The translations under genes were made by a program, and so were the position numbers. 64,000 bases of DNA from NCBI RefSeq assembly GCF_030253575.1, contig NC_080563.1, forward strand, positions 16,387,001 through 16,451,000, in the 5' to 3' direction. The notes below the pieces were generated by a model. It had not been told where the DNA came from. It worked only from the letters and a program-made list of their open reading frames with translations, and made no database searches. The stretch comes from Rhododendron vialii. Taxonomy: Eukaryota; Streptophyta; Magnoliopsida; Ericales; Ericaceae. The first letter of the stretch is position 1, and every line of letters starts with the position of its first letter. Below, piece after piece: positions 1-13,068 of this stretch.

Positions 1-2100
1 TAATGTATTATGAGAGAAATATCTATCTCATAAATCGAAAAATAAGTACTTAAAAAATACAGTAAAAATCTTTGTGGAACGGGGGCTCAAACATACGACT
101 TTCTAGAACGCAAACACTTATTTAACTTTCATACGCCACTTGGTCAAACTCCTTCGGGTAATCAACTGTGGTCCGTTGATATCTCATTGGCTAACTCAAA
201 GGTCTTGGCTGGCAATTCCCCAATGCAAGTTGCAAACAAACACAGAAAAATCATACCGTACAAAATAACTGTAAATTATACTACTATACAATCTACCGCT
301 TTGATGGGATTAATGCTTTAGTTAGTTTAAACCCCTAAGTCCTATGGCTATATGATGGGATTTTTTTTTTATTCATTAATCCTAATTTATTCTATTCTAG
401 GAGATTTGGGGAGGGGATGAGTGCTTATGAGAATTAATCCATATGCATGGGAGTATAAGGGAGACACCAACTCTACTCTAGTACTCCACTTACTATATGA
501 TGGGATTAAAACAAGTATTATCTTTAGTACTTGTAACACTCGGTAGGGTTTTAACTTCGATCCAAACATGAGTATGAGTGTGACCAGGGACGGAACCAAA
601 ATTTCCTAAATGGGGGGCCGAATCAAGATTCCAATTGTTTGAATTCGGGATGCCAAACGATTTTATGCTCAAAATGATTAAGCTCTAATCTTGGAAATGT
701 TTTTGAACTTCCCAATTCTTGAAAATACTTTTCAATTGATTGTGTGAATTTGAAGTATACATATTAAAAATTTAAAAAAAAAATCGCCGAAACTACGCTG
801 GGGCCTTGGTCCTCGTTGCCCCAATGTGCTTCCGTCTCAATGTGTGACACGGTCCTATACAAGGACGAAATCAGGATTTTACCTTAGCAGTGGCGAAATG
901 TATAGTAAAAAAATAAAAAGATGCATTTACAATATTAATAGTCATCGGCTCCAGAAAAAAATCAACATAACATAATAAAAATTATAGTAAATGACGTTTT
1001 TCATTTGCATATGGAGTATGAAAAAAGACTAATTAATTTTAGGCATCGATAATGCCACTCCAACAATAACAACAACAGAACCTATGTAGTCCCCAATCAT
1101 TGGGGATATGAGCGGAGGAAGGATTAGAGACAGACCTAACTTTTGGCAATATGTACAAAATGGATGATTTCAGAATATCACTTAAACAGTAGCCCCCTAC
1201 ACGTATTTTGCTGCTAAACCATGCCCCAAAATCAAAGCCAAATAGCATTAGAGAGGGTGTGCCTAAAGACCAAATTCAATTTATGTGCACATTACCATAC
1301 TTCCTTCATTGATAGTCCAGAGCATCGGTATGCACAAAGATAATGCCACTCCCCAAATTTATAATGTCACTCCCCAAATCCCTATATGGATTTTCCAAAT
1401 TGATAACCGCACTCCCTTTTGGGAGTGACATTATAAATTTGAGAAGTGACATTATAATTAAATTCCCTTAATTTTTTAGGTTAAGTTATTTTAGGGTTAG
1501 AATTAATGTGGATTTTTTTTTAATAACTACACATCATCATTTATATTATTTCACTTTGGCCCATTGAATTTAATTTCAGAATACTTTTTTAGGTCTCCTT
1601 TCTTGAAAAAAGAACAGAAGATTTATGACTAATATATAATAAAAAATAAGAAAAAAAATCTAGCAGTGGCGAGACTATATAAGTTGGGGATAATTTTTTT
1701 TTTCACATATAATAATTGCGTTTTCTAAAATTCTTGTCTTGACAGCAACCGCCACCAGACCCCCCTAGTCCTATCCTTGGTCCTATAGAACTTATTATGC
1801 GTGGAGTGGGCAATATTTTGGACAGAGATCTATCTGTATATCCATTTTGACATAAAATAAAATAGAGAAGGATATATGAAACCAAGATAATGTCTAACTG
1901 GATGAAATTCTGAAGCTTTTAATGTAAAATTAAAAAAAAAAATTTTGAGAATTTTTTATTTTTTATTTGGGATTCATGTAGATGTGATTGCGTGAACACT
2001 TCTGAAATCTTTCCATAGGGAAAGACAGCGTTACCAACTCATACTTACCGCGTACCCGCGTGGACAGAACATCCCGACCCCCCTAAATTCCCGAATTGAC
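1..2100. other. Intergenic, no gene seen
   Basis: AT-rich sequence without a convincing coding exon on either strand. It holds scattered poly-A/T runs and a short foldback (separate entry). Short open frames here lack recognisable domains or coding-like composition. Confidence 0.6.
1340..1457. repeat. Small foldback repeat
   Basis: About 36 bp at the left (alternating 'taatgtcactcccc' and 'aaatttata' segments) recurs in inverted orientation at 1421-1457, separated by about 45 bp. It would form a hairpin. Probably a decayed MITE; no target duplication was found. Confidence 0.5.
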
Positions 2101-2353
2101 CCTTTGAATTCCCTAATCTCCGCCTCTCTCTCTCTCTCTTTCTCTCTCCACATTGTCAAGACACAGAGACTACCGGCAGCAGCACTATTATACCAGCCGA
2201 GATAAGCACTCTTCTTTTGCAGTCTACATATCCGCGTACCCATTTCACCACTTCAGTTTGTCTGTCAGAAAAAAATATTGCGAATCCCCTACATTCTCTC
2301 AACAGCATTTTCTTTGTCTTAAATCTTGTTTGAAAACAAAAAAAGGGTAAACT

Positions 2354-2358
<5 letters not shown>

Positions 2359-2391
<33 letters not shown>
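2359..2391. repeat. (CT)n microsatellite
   Basis: Perfect CT dinucleotide run of about 33 bp in the CSLD leader region. Confidence 0.9.
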
Positions 2392-2397
<6 letters not shown>

Positions 2398-2584
2398 TTG
2401 TTGGTAATCAGATCTTCTATATTTGGTGGTTGGGAGCCGAAGAGGCCTCTTATTAGAGCGCGTAGATTTGATTCTTGTTCGAAGGGGTTTTGTACTTTTC
2501 AGACTATATCAGCTGAGTTTTTGGTGTGTTTTGTTGTACTCGGTCCTCGACTGGGTCTCTTTTTTGAATTGTTAAATTCAACAT

Positions 2585-2586
<2 letters not shown>

Positions 2587-2618
<32 letters not shown>
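2587..2618. repeat. (GA)n microsatellite
   Basis: Perfect GA run of about 32 bp in the CSLD leader region. It is complementary to the (CT)n run about 200 bp upstream, so a transcript carrying both could fold into a hairpin. Confidence 0.9.
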
Positions 2619-2620
<2 letters not shown>

Positions 2621-3218
2621 CGCGTTAGGTTTTGGAGTAGTTATTTGAAGAAATACGGGACTGGGTCGCACATCAAGTTTTATCCCATAGAAAGCTTCGT
2701 GAGTCTGTGACAGTTGTAAGTGTATTTTTTTACTTATATAAATGGAGGTCATTTATAATGCATTATGTCTTGTTTGAATGTTTCTCACACGCCTCCTCGA
2801 AGGCGTTTCATTTTTTAAGTCTTTTTTTTTTACTGCTATTAACAATTCGTGAAAAAACGAGCAAAATGGATTTGTGTATTTTTCTTCATATATATGTATA
2901 TATATACCCATGTGAGAGCAAGACTGGAGCACTTCTCTTTTCTTGAGTTTCGACTTTGATCTGCGTTTGGGTTCTGGAAATGTCGTTTGACAATCTGAAG
3001 TAGTATTGTTTTCACTTCTCCAGGTCATAGGTATTTACTTTCTGTTCCTTTGATTTTCTTATGTGCGTTTATGGGGAAAAAACTTGGGGTTCTGATTCAG
3101 TGAAGTTCTTTATGATTTGATTTGATGGAGGGGCAGATTTGGAGAGAAGATTGTGAGAGGGGTGGTAGAATTTAGATTTTGTAGATGTGTATGTATATCT
3201 CTATGTACACATACACAC

Positions 3219-3220
<2 letters not shown>

Positions 3221-3254
<34 letters not shown>
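3221..3254. repeat. (GA)n microsatellite
   Basis: Perfect GA run of about 33 bp, preceded by a short 'acacacac' tract, upstream of the CSLD start codon. Confidence 0.9.
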
Positions 3255-3257
<3 letters not shown>

Positions 3258-3688
3258 CAAAAGTTTAGTGATCTAGAGATTTCAGGGTTTCGTTGTATTT
3301 CACTAGCACAAGATTTCCCAGTTTGACTAAGTGTCCTCTTATTTTCTCACAATTTTACCTACAATTTTCCCCATTTGCACTTGAATCGCTTATATGAGAT
3401 TGGTGCTAAGATAAATCATTGGTTTCTCTAGACTGTATTTGAATCCTGGATTTGTGAATAGAGATTCATGATGAGAAGAAAGAAAGGTAGGGGATCATGT
3501 TTCTTTTCTACCACAAGTCCAAGATCCAAATAGAGCATTTTAGAAATTTGTCAATGGATAAAGATCCTGTTTGAATCTGTTTGAGCTGTGTCTGTAGCTG
3601 GATCTTTGCTGATACTTTTTTTTCCCAACTCTTATATGTAATTTTCAGATACTGGTGATCCATAATCTCCTACTACACAATTTATACC

Positions 3689-6600
3689 ATGGCTTCAAGG
3701 TCATCCAAAGTTTCAGAATCGTACAATGGAAAGTCAGGTCCCCTGTCAGTGACCTTCGCCAGGAGGACTTCATCAGGCCGATATGTCAACTACTCGAGAG
3801 AATCCAATGATCTTGACAATGATATTGCCAGTGGTGAGTTCATGAACTACACAGTGCACATCCCACCAACACCTGATAACCAACCGATGGACGCATCCGT
3901 TGCTCAGAGAGTTGAGGAGCAATATGTGTCTAGTTCATTATTTACCGGCGGTTTCAACAGCCTTACTCGTGCCCATTTGATGGATAAGGTGATTGACTCC
4001 GAAACAAGCCATCCTCAAATGGCTGGGGCAAAAGGGTCTTCTTGCGCAGTACCTGGTTGCGACGGAAAGGTGATGAGCGATGAGAGGGGTGAAGATATCC
4101 TCCCTTGTGAATGTGATTATAAGATATGTAGGGATTGTTTTGTTGATGCTGTGAAAACTGGAGATGGGATTTGTCCGGGGTGTAAAGAGGCTTACAAGGA
4201 CACGGAGTTGGATGAGAGAGCAGTGGATGACAGCCAGCCTCTCCCTCTGCCGCCGCCGCCTGGGGGGATGTCAAAGATGGAGAGGAGGTTGTCATTGATG
4301 AAATCTACAAAATCGATCTTGACAAGGAGCCAGACAGGGGATTTTGATCATAACCGGTGGTTGTTTGAGACGAAGGGAACTTATGGATATGGGAATGCTA
4401 TTTGGCCCAAGGAAGGTGGGTTTGGGAATGAGAGAAGTGATGTTGGTGATGAGCCTGATGAGCCTTCAGTACTTCTTAGCAAGCCCTGGAGGCCCTTGAC
4501 TCGCAAATTAAAGATACCTGCTGCAATTTTGAGCCCATATCGGTACAAAAACTTTCTTTGATCTTTCTTAGTTTTTGTTTTATGTTTATTGTTGCCCCAG
4601 TTTTCTAATTTGGTTTCAATGATGCATAATCAAGCAGCCATTTAAATACGATTGTTTCTTATTTCATTGGGTCTGATTGCTTTGTGCCCATACGGTAATT
4701 ACTAATTACCACATTAGCGCAGTACGAAAGCATTATATTAAAGTTCATAATTAGAAAGTCAGAAAAAGTAAAATTTACCAGGAAGTTGTGACTTTGTCTG
4801 TTACATGGAAGATAACTGTGATAACTTTATTTGTATTAACCAGAAGTGTTGATACACATAAAATTTGGTGGTATCAACGCAAATGGTGATTGCTAGTGTC
4901 AATCTTCAGGAGATCCAGGTTTAAAAATGTAGTTCGGGTTCTTTTGTATTATTGCTTCTACTTTGCTTTCATTGATTGTTCTTTTGATGGTCTCCATCTT
5001 CATTAGATGGTCTCCATCCTTGCTTCTTGATCCTTGATATGCCCCTTGCAAACTTGTACGCTTTTCTGCTGGTTATCGATTATAATTTCTGTATATTTGC
5101 ATTTGACAACCCAAAAGGACGAGGAGGAGGTGGAGGAAAGTCTCAGAGGTAATATGATGAGCAGGGATAGGGATTTGAATTTTAATTGATGTCCCCAACC
5201 CCTGAAAATAAATAAGATCAGACAAGATGTTTGCGGAATTGCTTTGTTATGTTGAGGTAATCTGGTACATACTCTATACTTTTTGTTTAGCATGATCCAT
5301 ATAACCAAAGCAACTGTATGAGAAGTTAAATACTATCATATACAATCAACATGCTGAATTAAGTTCTCGTATAGTGCTTGCTTTTCTACCTTTTGTTTAC
5401 ATGTGCGTACTGAGGGTTTTCTTCCTTCGTTCTAATGTGTCCATAATTGGTAATGGAAAAAACGACTGGATGCTGAAATTTGTCTTCATTTCAATGGCAC
5501 ATGCATACAGGCTCCTAATATTTTTACGGATGATTGTTCTGGTGCTATTTCTTGTATGGAGGATCAGCCACCAAAATACTGATGCAGTCTGGCTGTGGGG
5601 CATGTCTGTGGTTTGTGAGCTTTGGTTTGCATTCTCATGGCTACTGGACACGCTCCCAAAGTTCTGCCCCGTGAATCGGGCCACCGATCTTGCTGTTCTG
5701 AAAGAAAAGTTTGAAACCCGTGGCCCAAACAACCCCACCGGAAAATCCGATCTTCCGGGGATTGACATATTTGTTTCTACTGCGGACCCTGAAAAAGAGC
5801 CGCCTCTTGTCACTGCCAACACCATCCTATCAATTCTTGCGGCTGAATATCCAGTTGAAAAGCTTTCGTGCTATGTGTCTGACGATGGAGGGGCCCTCTT
5901 AACCTTTGAGGCCATGGCAGAAGCCGCAAGTTTTGCCAACTTGTGGGTCCCATTTTGCCGGAAGCACGATATTGAGCCAAGGAATCCCGAATCTTATTTC
6001 AGTTTGAAGAGAGATCCTTATAAGAATAAGATGCGTCCAGATTTTGTCAAGGATCGTAGGCGGGTAAAGCGTGAGTATGATGAGTTCAAGGTTCGAATTA
6101 ATGGCCTTCCGGATTCGATTAGGCGGCGTTCTGATGCTTATAATGCTAGAGAGGAAATCAAAGCTATGAAGCAACAGAGGGAGAATGGTAACCTTAACGA
6201 TGAATCTCTGGAAACTATAAAGGTCCTTAAGGCTACCTGGATGGCAGATGGAACCCATTGGCCCGGCACTTGGGTTGATTCTGCTCCAGAGCACACTAGG
6301 GGTGACCATGCCGGAATTATTCAGGTAAACTTTTCAGTAAATTTTAATATGGTTATCCTTGGTCAGGTATTTATCATCCTTGTCTGGAAATACTTTTCTA
6401 TGCTTTGTTACGGATCTTGCATATTTCATTTAAACCAATTACTCAATTTACTTCCTCTGCATTTTGCCTTTGTGTTTTTATCAAATGCCTACATGGATGT
6501 CGAGAATGGCGGGAAAAAGAAATTAGAAAGAAGGGAAAAAGAAGAAGAATATGTGTTGATCCTCTTGAGGTTTTAGAGTCCAGTAGAATAAGTTTTAGAG

Positions 6601-8809
6601 TCCTGTTCAGGTTTGTTCAGTATGCTGCCCCACATAGATGTGTAAACTGCCAAATGATCTGGCAAGTCAAATCAAATTTTGATTTAGAATAATCCATTTA
6701 AATTTATATAAGTAGTAGATAATTTGTTGTGCTGCACATGTTATCTTAAAATTGCACGTATTTTCTTAGAACTTCGTTTGTTTAATAGAAGTATTTGATC
6801 CCAACTTCAAAATTTTGGTTTTAGAGTCCTAAGTTTGTTAAGAATCTGGTATTTGATCACGAGAATCAGTTAAAACATATCCATCTTTTTTTTTTGATCG
6901 GCATATATCCATCTTATTGTCTTAGTGAGAATTTGATCCCTATATATTTACCGGAACTCTTGCCATTTGAACCTTATCCAGCGCTGCTGTTGTTTGTTCC
7001 TGTTGATTACTCTGAGTTGGCTTCTAATGACTTGATTTACGGTCGCAGGTGATGTTGAAACCCCCAAGTGATGAACCATTACACGGCGCAGCAGCTGATT
7101 CCAATCCTATCGACCTAACAGAAATTGACATCCGACTCCCTTTATTGGTCTACGTTTCTCGCGAAAAGCGTCCAGGATACGATCACAACAAGAAAGCCGG
7201 CGCAATGAATGCTCTGGTTCGCGCCTCGGCTATCATGTCCAATGGACCCTTCATTTTGAACCTCGACTGTGACCACTACATTTACAACTCCATGGCATTG
7301 AGAGAAGGCATGTGTTTCATGATGGACCGTGGCGGCGATCGCCTTTGCTTTGTCCAGTTCCCCCAGAGATTCGAGGGAATCGATCCATCCGACCGCTATG
7401 CCAATCACAACACAGTTTTCTTTGATGTCAACATGCGTGCTCTTGACGGGCTTCAGGGGCCTGTTTATGTCGGAACCGGATGCCTCTTCCGCCGGATTGC
7501 ATTGTATGGTTTTGATCCTCCTCGATCAAAGGAATACCACCAAGGTTGCTGTAGCTGTTGCTTCGGTCGACGTAAAAAATCTTCTACGGTAGCTTCTGCC
7601 TCAGACTCGAAAAGAGCGCTTCGAATGGGAGATTCTGATGATGACGAGGAAATGAACATCTCTCTTTTTCCCAAAAAATTTGGCAACTCGTCTTTCCTCG
7701 TTGACTCCATTCCAGTGGCGGAATTCCAGGGCCGACCACTTGCTGATCACCCTGCCATCAAGAATGGACGAGCTCCAGGCGCTCTTACCATCCCACGGGA
7801 CCTACTTGATGCATCCACGGTCGCTGAAGCAATTAGTGTTATCTCGTGTTGGTATGAAGATAAAACTGAATGGGGAACCCGAGTCGGGTGGATCTACGGA
7901 TCGGTGACAGAAGACGTGGTGACTGGTTACCGGATGCACAACCGGGGTTGGAAATCCATCTATTGTGTCACCAAGAGGGACGCCTTCCGTGGGACTGCTC
8001 CAATCAATCTGACAGACCGGCTCCACCAGGTCCTCCGGTGGGCGACAGGCTCCGTTGAGATTTTCTTCTCCCGCAACAATGCTATTCTGGCGAGTACAAA
8101 GATGAAGTTTTTGCAGAGGATTGCGTACCTCAACGTCGGAATATACCCTTTCACCTCGTTTTTCCTTATCGTCTACTGTTTCCTTCCAGCACTATCCCTT
8201 TTCTCTGGCCAATTCATTGTCCAGACCCTAAACGTGGCGTTCCTCACCTACCTCTTGATCATCACATTGACTCTTTGCATGCTTGCGGTGCTTGAGATCA
8301 AGTGGTCTGGCATCACACTGGAAGAATGGTGGAGAAACGAGCAATTTTGGTTAATTGGAGGCACGAGCGCTCATCTTGCCGCTGTGCTTCAGGGCCTACT
8401 GAAAGTAATTGCTGGGATTGAAATTTCATTTACGTTGACATCAAAATCTGGCAGTGATGATGTGGATGATGAATTTGCCGATCTCTATGTTCTCAAATGG
8501 ACGTCCCTCATGATCCCACCGATCACAATCATGATGACTAATTTGATTGCCATTGCAGTGGGAGTTAGCCGGACAATATATAGCACTATACCACAGTGGA
8601 GCCGTTTGTTAGGAGGGGTGTTTTTCAGCTTCTGGGTTTTGGCTCATCTCTACCCTTTTGCGAAAGGGCTTATGGGAAGGCGTGGGAGGACACCCACCAT
8701 CGTGTTTGTTTGGTCCGGACTCATTGCAATCACCATATCTCTCCTTTGGGTGGCTATCAGCCCCCCGTCCGGTAGTTCTGGAATTGGCGGATCCTTCACG
8801 TTCCCGTGA
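3689..8809 (+). CDS. CSLD3: Cellulose synthase-like protein D (CSLD2/CSLD3 type), 3 exons
   Basis: Exons 3689-4542, 5511-6324 and 7049-8809 join in frame (phase 2, then phase 0; all GT-AG) to 1,142 residues, close to Arabidopsis CSLD2/3. CSLD proteins are family-2 glycosyltransferases that make beta-1,4-glucan for tip-growing and dividing cells such as root hairs; that role is family knowledge. Visible: a RING-like zinc-binding region with eight cysteines at residues 119-165; membrane segments beginning at '[10 protein letters not shown]' (about 282-340) and a second group from about 900 to the C-terminus; catalytic DDGG at 409, DCD at 629-631, TED with Asp845, and Q883-VL-R-W. The C-terminus 'GGSFTFP' is typical of this clade. 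The N-terminal cysteines and the dispersed charged loop favour CSLD2/3 over the pollen CSLD1/4 type, which lack the zinc region. The ATG at 3689 matches the family 'MAS' start. CSLD2 and CSLD3 cannot be separated by eye. No break or missing catalytic residue is seen. Confidence 0.96.
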
Positions 8810-9670
8810 TTTGGTCCTTAAAGGTAAAAACCTCATTTTGTTATCGGTCTGAACTTCGAGCCTGATTTCTGCTGTTTTTTTTTTCCCAACAGCTTGTACT
8901 GAAAAATGGCTAGGGCCTTGGATTCATTGGTATTGTTGTTCCTTCATTCTTGCTTAAATTCAGATGTTCATAGATTGTGATCCCATACACCATTTTTTTT
9001 CCCCCGTAGTTATGATCTTGTAACTAGAGACGTGACAGTAGAAGATGAAAGTTGAATTTTTTTTTTCTCATAGTTATACTCTTCTGAATTTGGCTTCTGT
9101 CATTTTTGCGCTACATTTCTCTGTTCATGGAATATCTACTCAAACGAGGATATCGATTTGGTCCTCGAAACCACAAGCAGTTAGCATAGTGAGAGTCACT
9201 TGGCAACCAGGAGCCTTTGGGGGTTCAGTTTCCTTCCGTAAGTAGTCGAAGTCGATTGGTTGGGCTGGATATGAACTAATCCGAAAAGAAAAAAATGAGA
9301 AAAGAAGTTGGTACTTAATTTAGGGCATTCCGGATTTATGATTTTCTTATTGTGAAAATAGCCCGTTTCGTTGACCAACTGCTATTGCTGTATTTTTCTT
9401 TGATTGCATCATTGGTTTTGTTGGTTGTTTGTTTGTGTATGGTATGTTTAGAATTTTTCAGGACAATCTAATGCCAAATTTTCTCTAAGGTTTCACTATA
9501 ACAATTGACTTTAGGCTAGGTGGTTGAACTAAGTTACCAACTAACTATCAGCAATTGGTTTCTTAGACTACGGATTACCATTTTTCTGATACTCTTATAT
9601 AAGAAAAAATCTGTGTTTGTTGTGGAATTATGAGGATACAACTGAATCATCCGTACCAACTTCAGGGGAA
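8810..9670. other. CSLD 3' flank, no other gene
   Basis: Sequence after the CSLD stop is T-rich and should contain the 3' untranslated region and polyadenylation site. I see no further coding exon. Confidence 0.5.
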
Positions 9671-9671
9671 A

Positions 9672-9902
9672 CACTGATTGTGATTGCTGATTAGAGAACT
9701 CACAATTATGATGAAAACATATGAAATATTTTTACACTGATTGTGATTGCTGATTAGAGAGCTCACAATTATGAGGAAAACATACAAAATATTTTTACAC
9801 TTATTTTGGTAATTATGAGTTCTCCGATCACAATCAGTGTAAAAATATTTCGTATGTTTTCATCATAAAGTGAAAATATTTCATATGCTTTCATCATAAC
9901 GT
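9672..9902. repeat. Tandem plus inverted repeat cluster
   Basis: A unit of about 63 bp starting 'acactgattgtgattgctg' occurs twice in tandem (from 9674 and from 9735). It is followed by an inverted copy at about 9805-9865, then a further partial copy containing 'tttcatatgctttcatcata' to 9902. The arrangement would fold into a hairpin. Probably a rearranged MITE. Confidence 0.6.
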
Positions 9903-10332
9903 CAGGGGAAACAGAATGAAAGAGTTTTGCTGGGCCATTTTGTGAAACCCATTAAGGAGCCAACTCGATATCTGGATCACGTAAATATGTAGCCCGTTGA
10001 GGCCTGGGCAGATCATCGATAACAGACATCGTAGTCACTCTAGTGTTGCGAAGAATTATTCAATGCCTGGTGCCTCAGACTCTTCCTCCACCATACATTT
10101 CCGTGGTCCTCTCTGTAAAATGTGTGAAGCCCACACAAATATGTGGTAGACAAGAGTTTGAGGCACCGCCACATGGTGCCCCAGGAGCATCGAATAATTA
10201 CTCGTATGTGTTGCTGAGTGGTCCTTTTTTCCGTCTACGCAAATGTCATTCAATCACGTAAGTGATGTCAAATTAGAACAAATACCCGTTGTCTAGAGGT
10301 CGAAGAAATTAATTAATCACTTCTTTGGATAT

Positions 10333-10640
10333 GTAGTGAATAACTCATGGTTTCAAATGTTTCTGGCATTCTACCATGAGATATGTAGGGTGTTTGGCAA
10401 CCTCATTTTTCTATTTTGGGTGTTTGGCAAGTTCATTTTGAAAACCCATTCTTGGATTCTTCTTAAAGAAGCAAAAATGGAGAACCAAGACAGGACGTCC
10501 TTTTCACGGTTTCCCATTTTTCTATTTTCCGGGCAACTACCAAAATACCCATACTATTATTACCTATTTACCACTTTTGCCCTATCTTTAACACTTCCTA
10601 TCTACTTCCTCACCTGTGAGAGCAGACCCAGTACACACAA

Positions 10641-10671
<31 letters not shown>

Positions 10672-10988
10672 AAAAATATAATTTTTTTTTTACATCTTTT
10701 AACACAATAATAAAGGCCAAAAGCATAAAAAAAAAAAAATTTATTTGTATACCTTTTAACATAATAATAAAGGCCAAGGGCAACTTGGTAAAAAACCAAT
10801 CTATAATTCATTTTCATTATCCATCTACCAAACGCTACTAGAGTTTCAAAATACATTCTGCACATATCTCTCAAACACTCTTACCATACTCAAAATATAT
10901 TCTGGCCATAATCCAAAAGCTAAAAATGCAAAAGCCAAAAAGTAGGCTCCCAAACACCCCCGTAGTGAATAACTCATGGTTTCAAATT
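10333..10988. mobile_element. MITE-like element inside a 26-bp direct repeat
   Basis: The 26-bp sequence beginning 'gtagtgaataactcatgg' is present at 10333-10358 and again at 10963-10988. Between them lies a segment with inverted ends 'gggtgtttgg' (10388) and 'ccaaacaccc' (about 10951-10960), the usual termini of hAT-like plant MITEs. The repeat is longer than a normal target duplication, and 29 bp separates its left copy from the element, so a local duplication is also involved. A (GA)n microsatellite sits at about 10640-10668. Confidence 0.5.
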
Positions 10989-11095
10989 AGCTGATAAAAT
11001 AGTTTTCATTTATGGAAAGGATGCCATCAAAATAGTTTTTAGTGGAGATCCTTCAACTTTTTGAGTTATTGAGTCATAAAGAACAAAATATATTT

Positions 11096-11345
11096 TCACG
11101 GAAAAACTACCCTAGGGTAAGGTAGGGATGTAGGGTACTCTAGGTAGGGTACCCTAGGATTTAGGCACTTTCTTAGGATTTTAGGGTGCACTCTTCTATT
11201 ATAGAGTTTTAGTAGTTTAGACTTTTTCATAGGATTGAGGTTTTTAAGCTCTTTCATAAAGTACCCAAAGATTTTAGACACTTTAATGGATATCCTTGGG
11301 TTTAGATACTTTTATAGAATACTCTAGGATTGTAGGAACTCTCAC
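11096..11345. repeat. Degenerate copy of the 'TTTTAGGCACTTTC' minisatellite
   Basis: Irregular repeats of 'agggtaccctaggat', 'ttaggcactttc' and 'gggttttag'-like segments. The same words form the better-preserved array at about 51001-51370. This copy is more diverged. Confidence 0.6.
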
Positions 11346-11662
11346 TAACTTTCAATTATTAGTGAATTTTCACTAGTTTTGTAAAAAATGTATTTTATTA
11401 ATCATGCAACACATTTTTCCTTATGTTTGACTGTAAAATGTGCTTGTCCTTATGTTTGATTGCAAAAAATGCTTGTCCTTGAGCTCAAAAAATATAAATA
11501 TGAGAAATTTTTGGCTAAGTCTCCCATTAACTTACTACTAATTTCATTTTAGTGATTTAGTAAGTTTAACTCGACGATTACACTATCAATTCGAATATAT
11601 AAGGTCTTGACAATGCAAAAGGTTGTGTCAACTATCCAACTAGCAAGTTCATCGATGATCGA

Positions 11663-11666
<4 letters not shown>

Positions 11667-11694
<28 letters not shown>
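11667..11694. repeat. (CT)n microsatellite
   Basis: CT run of about 28 bp, bounded on both sides by copies of 'cgatgatcgat'. Confidence 0.85.
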
Positions 11695-11700
<6 letters not shown>

Positions 11701-11871
11701 GATCGATAATCCTTCAACGAATCTTGCGCTCCCATTTTTAATTCTAGCATTGCATTCACACTCTCAATTCTCGCTTTCGCAGACTTCAATAGTTTTAGCA
11801 CAAAGATGCTTTTCCGCTAATGCACGAACACGTGGAGTATAATACTAAATCTTTGAGAAGGATAATCATAT

Positions 11872-12915
11872 GGGAAAATTTTAAATTGGCACCTGAACTT
11901 TCACTCAAATGTCACAAAAACACCAGAACTTAAGTTTTTTTCAATTAAACACCTGGATTTACAAAATCCCCAAATCTAGGCCCCTGCTGTTATACTTCAT
12001 CCAATTTGTTCACGAAAGTGATGACGTGGCATATTTCTCCCATTAAGTGTCCCAATTGCACAGGATAGGAAGTCTAAAAGATACACAAAATCAAAACTCC
12101 TCCCCTCTCTTTCTCCTTGCCTCTTTTTCCCTTCTCCCACCTCTCTCTCTCCCTGATATTCGTTAGGTTTTCTCATTTTGATCTCTTTTTATTCCCATAG
12201 GATACGTGTAAATGAGAAAGGAACAAATCTTTTAATCATATCTCATGGCAAAGGAGCAAAATCCAAAACCCGAGCCCGAACTTTGTTTCACTCACGTGTA
12301 ATCACCATCACCAAATGACAACAACTGGAATAGCAAACCAAATCCTCCTAGGACTAGAATCTGCTTTCTTTGAAATTTCTAACCTTCCCACCGGTAAACA
12401 GAGGAGCAGCAAAGCGAAAAACTTGCCTGCAAACTCAAACTCACTTGCGAGGTTGATCGACGGGAGCGGCGGGAGCGGCGGAAAGGGGGAGGCGGAGGCG
12501 CTTGTTGATGACTGAGGACGGGGCCATCAATGGATTTTGAGACGGGCGTCGTTGCCAATTTTCTTTAATTTGGTTTATGAGTGATTAATTTGGTTTATGA
12601 GTTTACGGGTTTATGGATTTTTGTTCTGGATTTGCAAGAGAGATAGAGAGAGAGATAGAGAAAGAAGGGAAAGACAGGTGAGGGGAGAGGGGTTTTGATT
12701 GTGTATTTTTTAGACTTTCTATCATGTGCAATTGGGGCACTTAACAGGAGAAATATGCAACGTCATCATTTTTGTGAACAAATTGGATGGAGTATAACGG
12801 CAGGGGCCTAGATTTGGAGATTTTGTAAGTCCAGGTGCTTAATTAAAATAAACTTAAGTTCAAGTGTTTCTGTGACATTTGAACGAAAGTTCAGGTGTCA
12901 TTTTAAAATTTTCCC
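11872..12915. mobile_element. Mutator-like element (non-autonomous MULE), 1,044 bp
   Basis: The ends are 'gggaaaattttaaa' and its inverse, and the inverted similarity runs inward for about 280 bp on each side (11872 to about 12160, and about 12630 to 12915). A perfect 9-bp direct repeat TAATCATAT flanks it at 11863-11871 and 12916-12924. Long inverted repeats plus a 9-bp target duplication are the hallmark of Mutator-like elements. No transposase is present. The roughly 450 bp between the arms is more GC-rich than its surroundings and may be captured host sequence. Confidence 0.85.
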
Positions 12916-13068
12916 TAATCATATAAAGAGTTCGAAAAACAACTTAACACCCATTCAACATGAATTTACAAATAATCAAGGTTCTTTTATCATACAGCAA
13001 TTACAATTAGGATTACAAACATTAACATTCTGAAATGTAGTACCCTCAATTTTATCCAGAAAAAGGAA

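Larger units (their letters stand above)
2101..3688 (+). promoter_or_regulatory. Promoter/leader region of the CSLD gene, CT/GA-rich
   Basis: This stretch upstream of the CSLD start codon contains a CT-rich tract near 2120-2150, a (CT)n run at about 2359-2391, (GA)n runs at about 2587-2618 and about 3221-3254, and several short upstream ATGs. Pyrimidine-rich tracts are common in plant 5' untranslated leaders. A polypyrimidine stretch ending in 'attttcag' at 3648 looks like a splice acceptor 40 bp before the ATG, so a leader intron is likely. The transcription start and the matching donor cannot be fixed from sequence alone. Confidence 0.45.
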
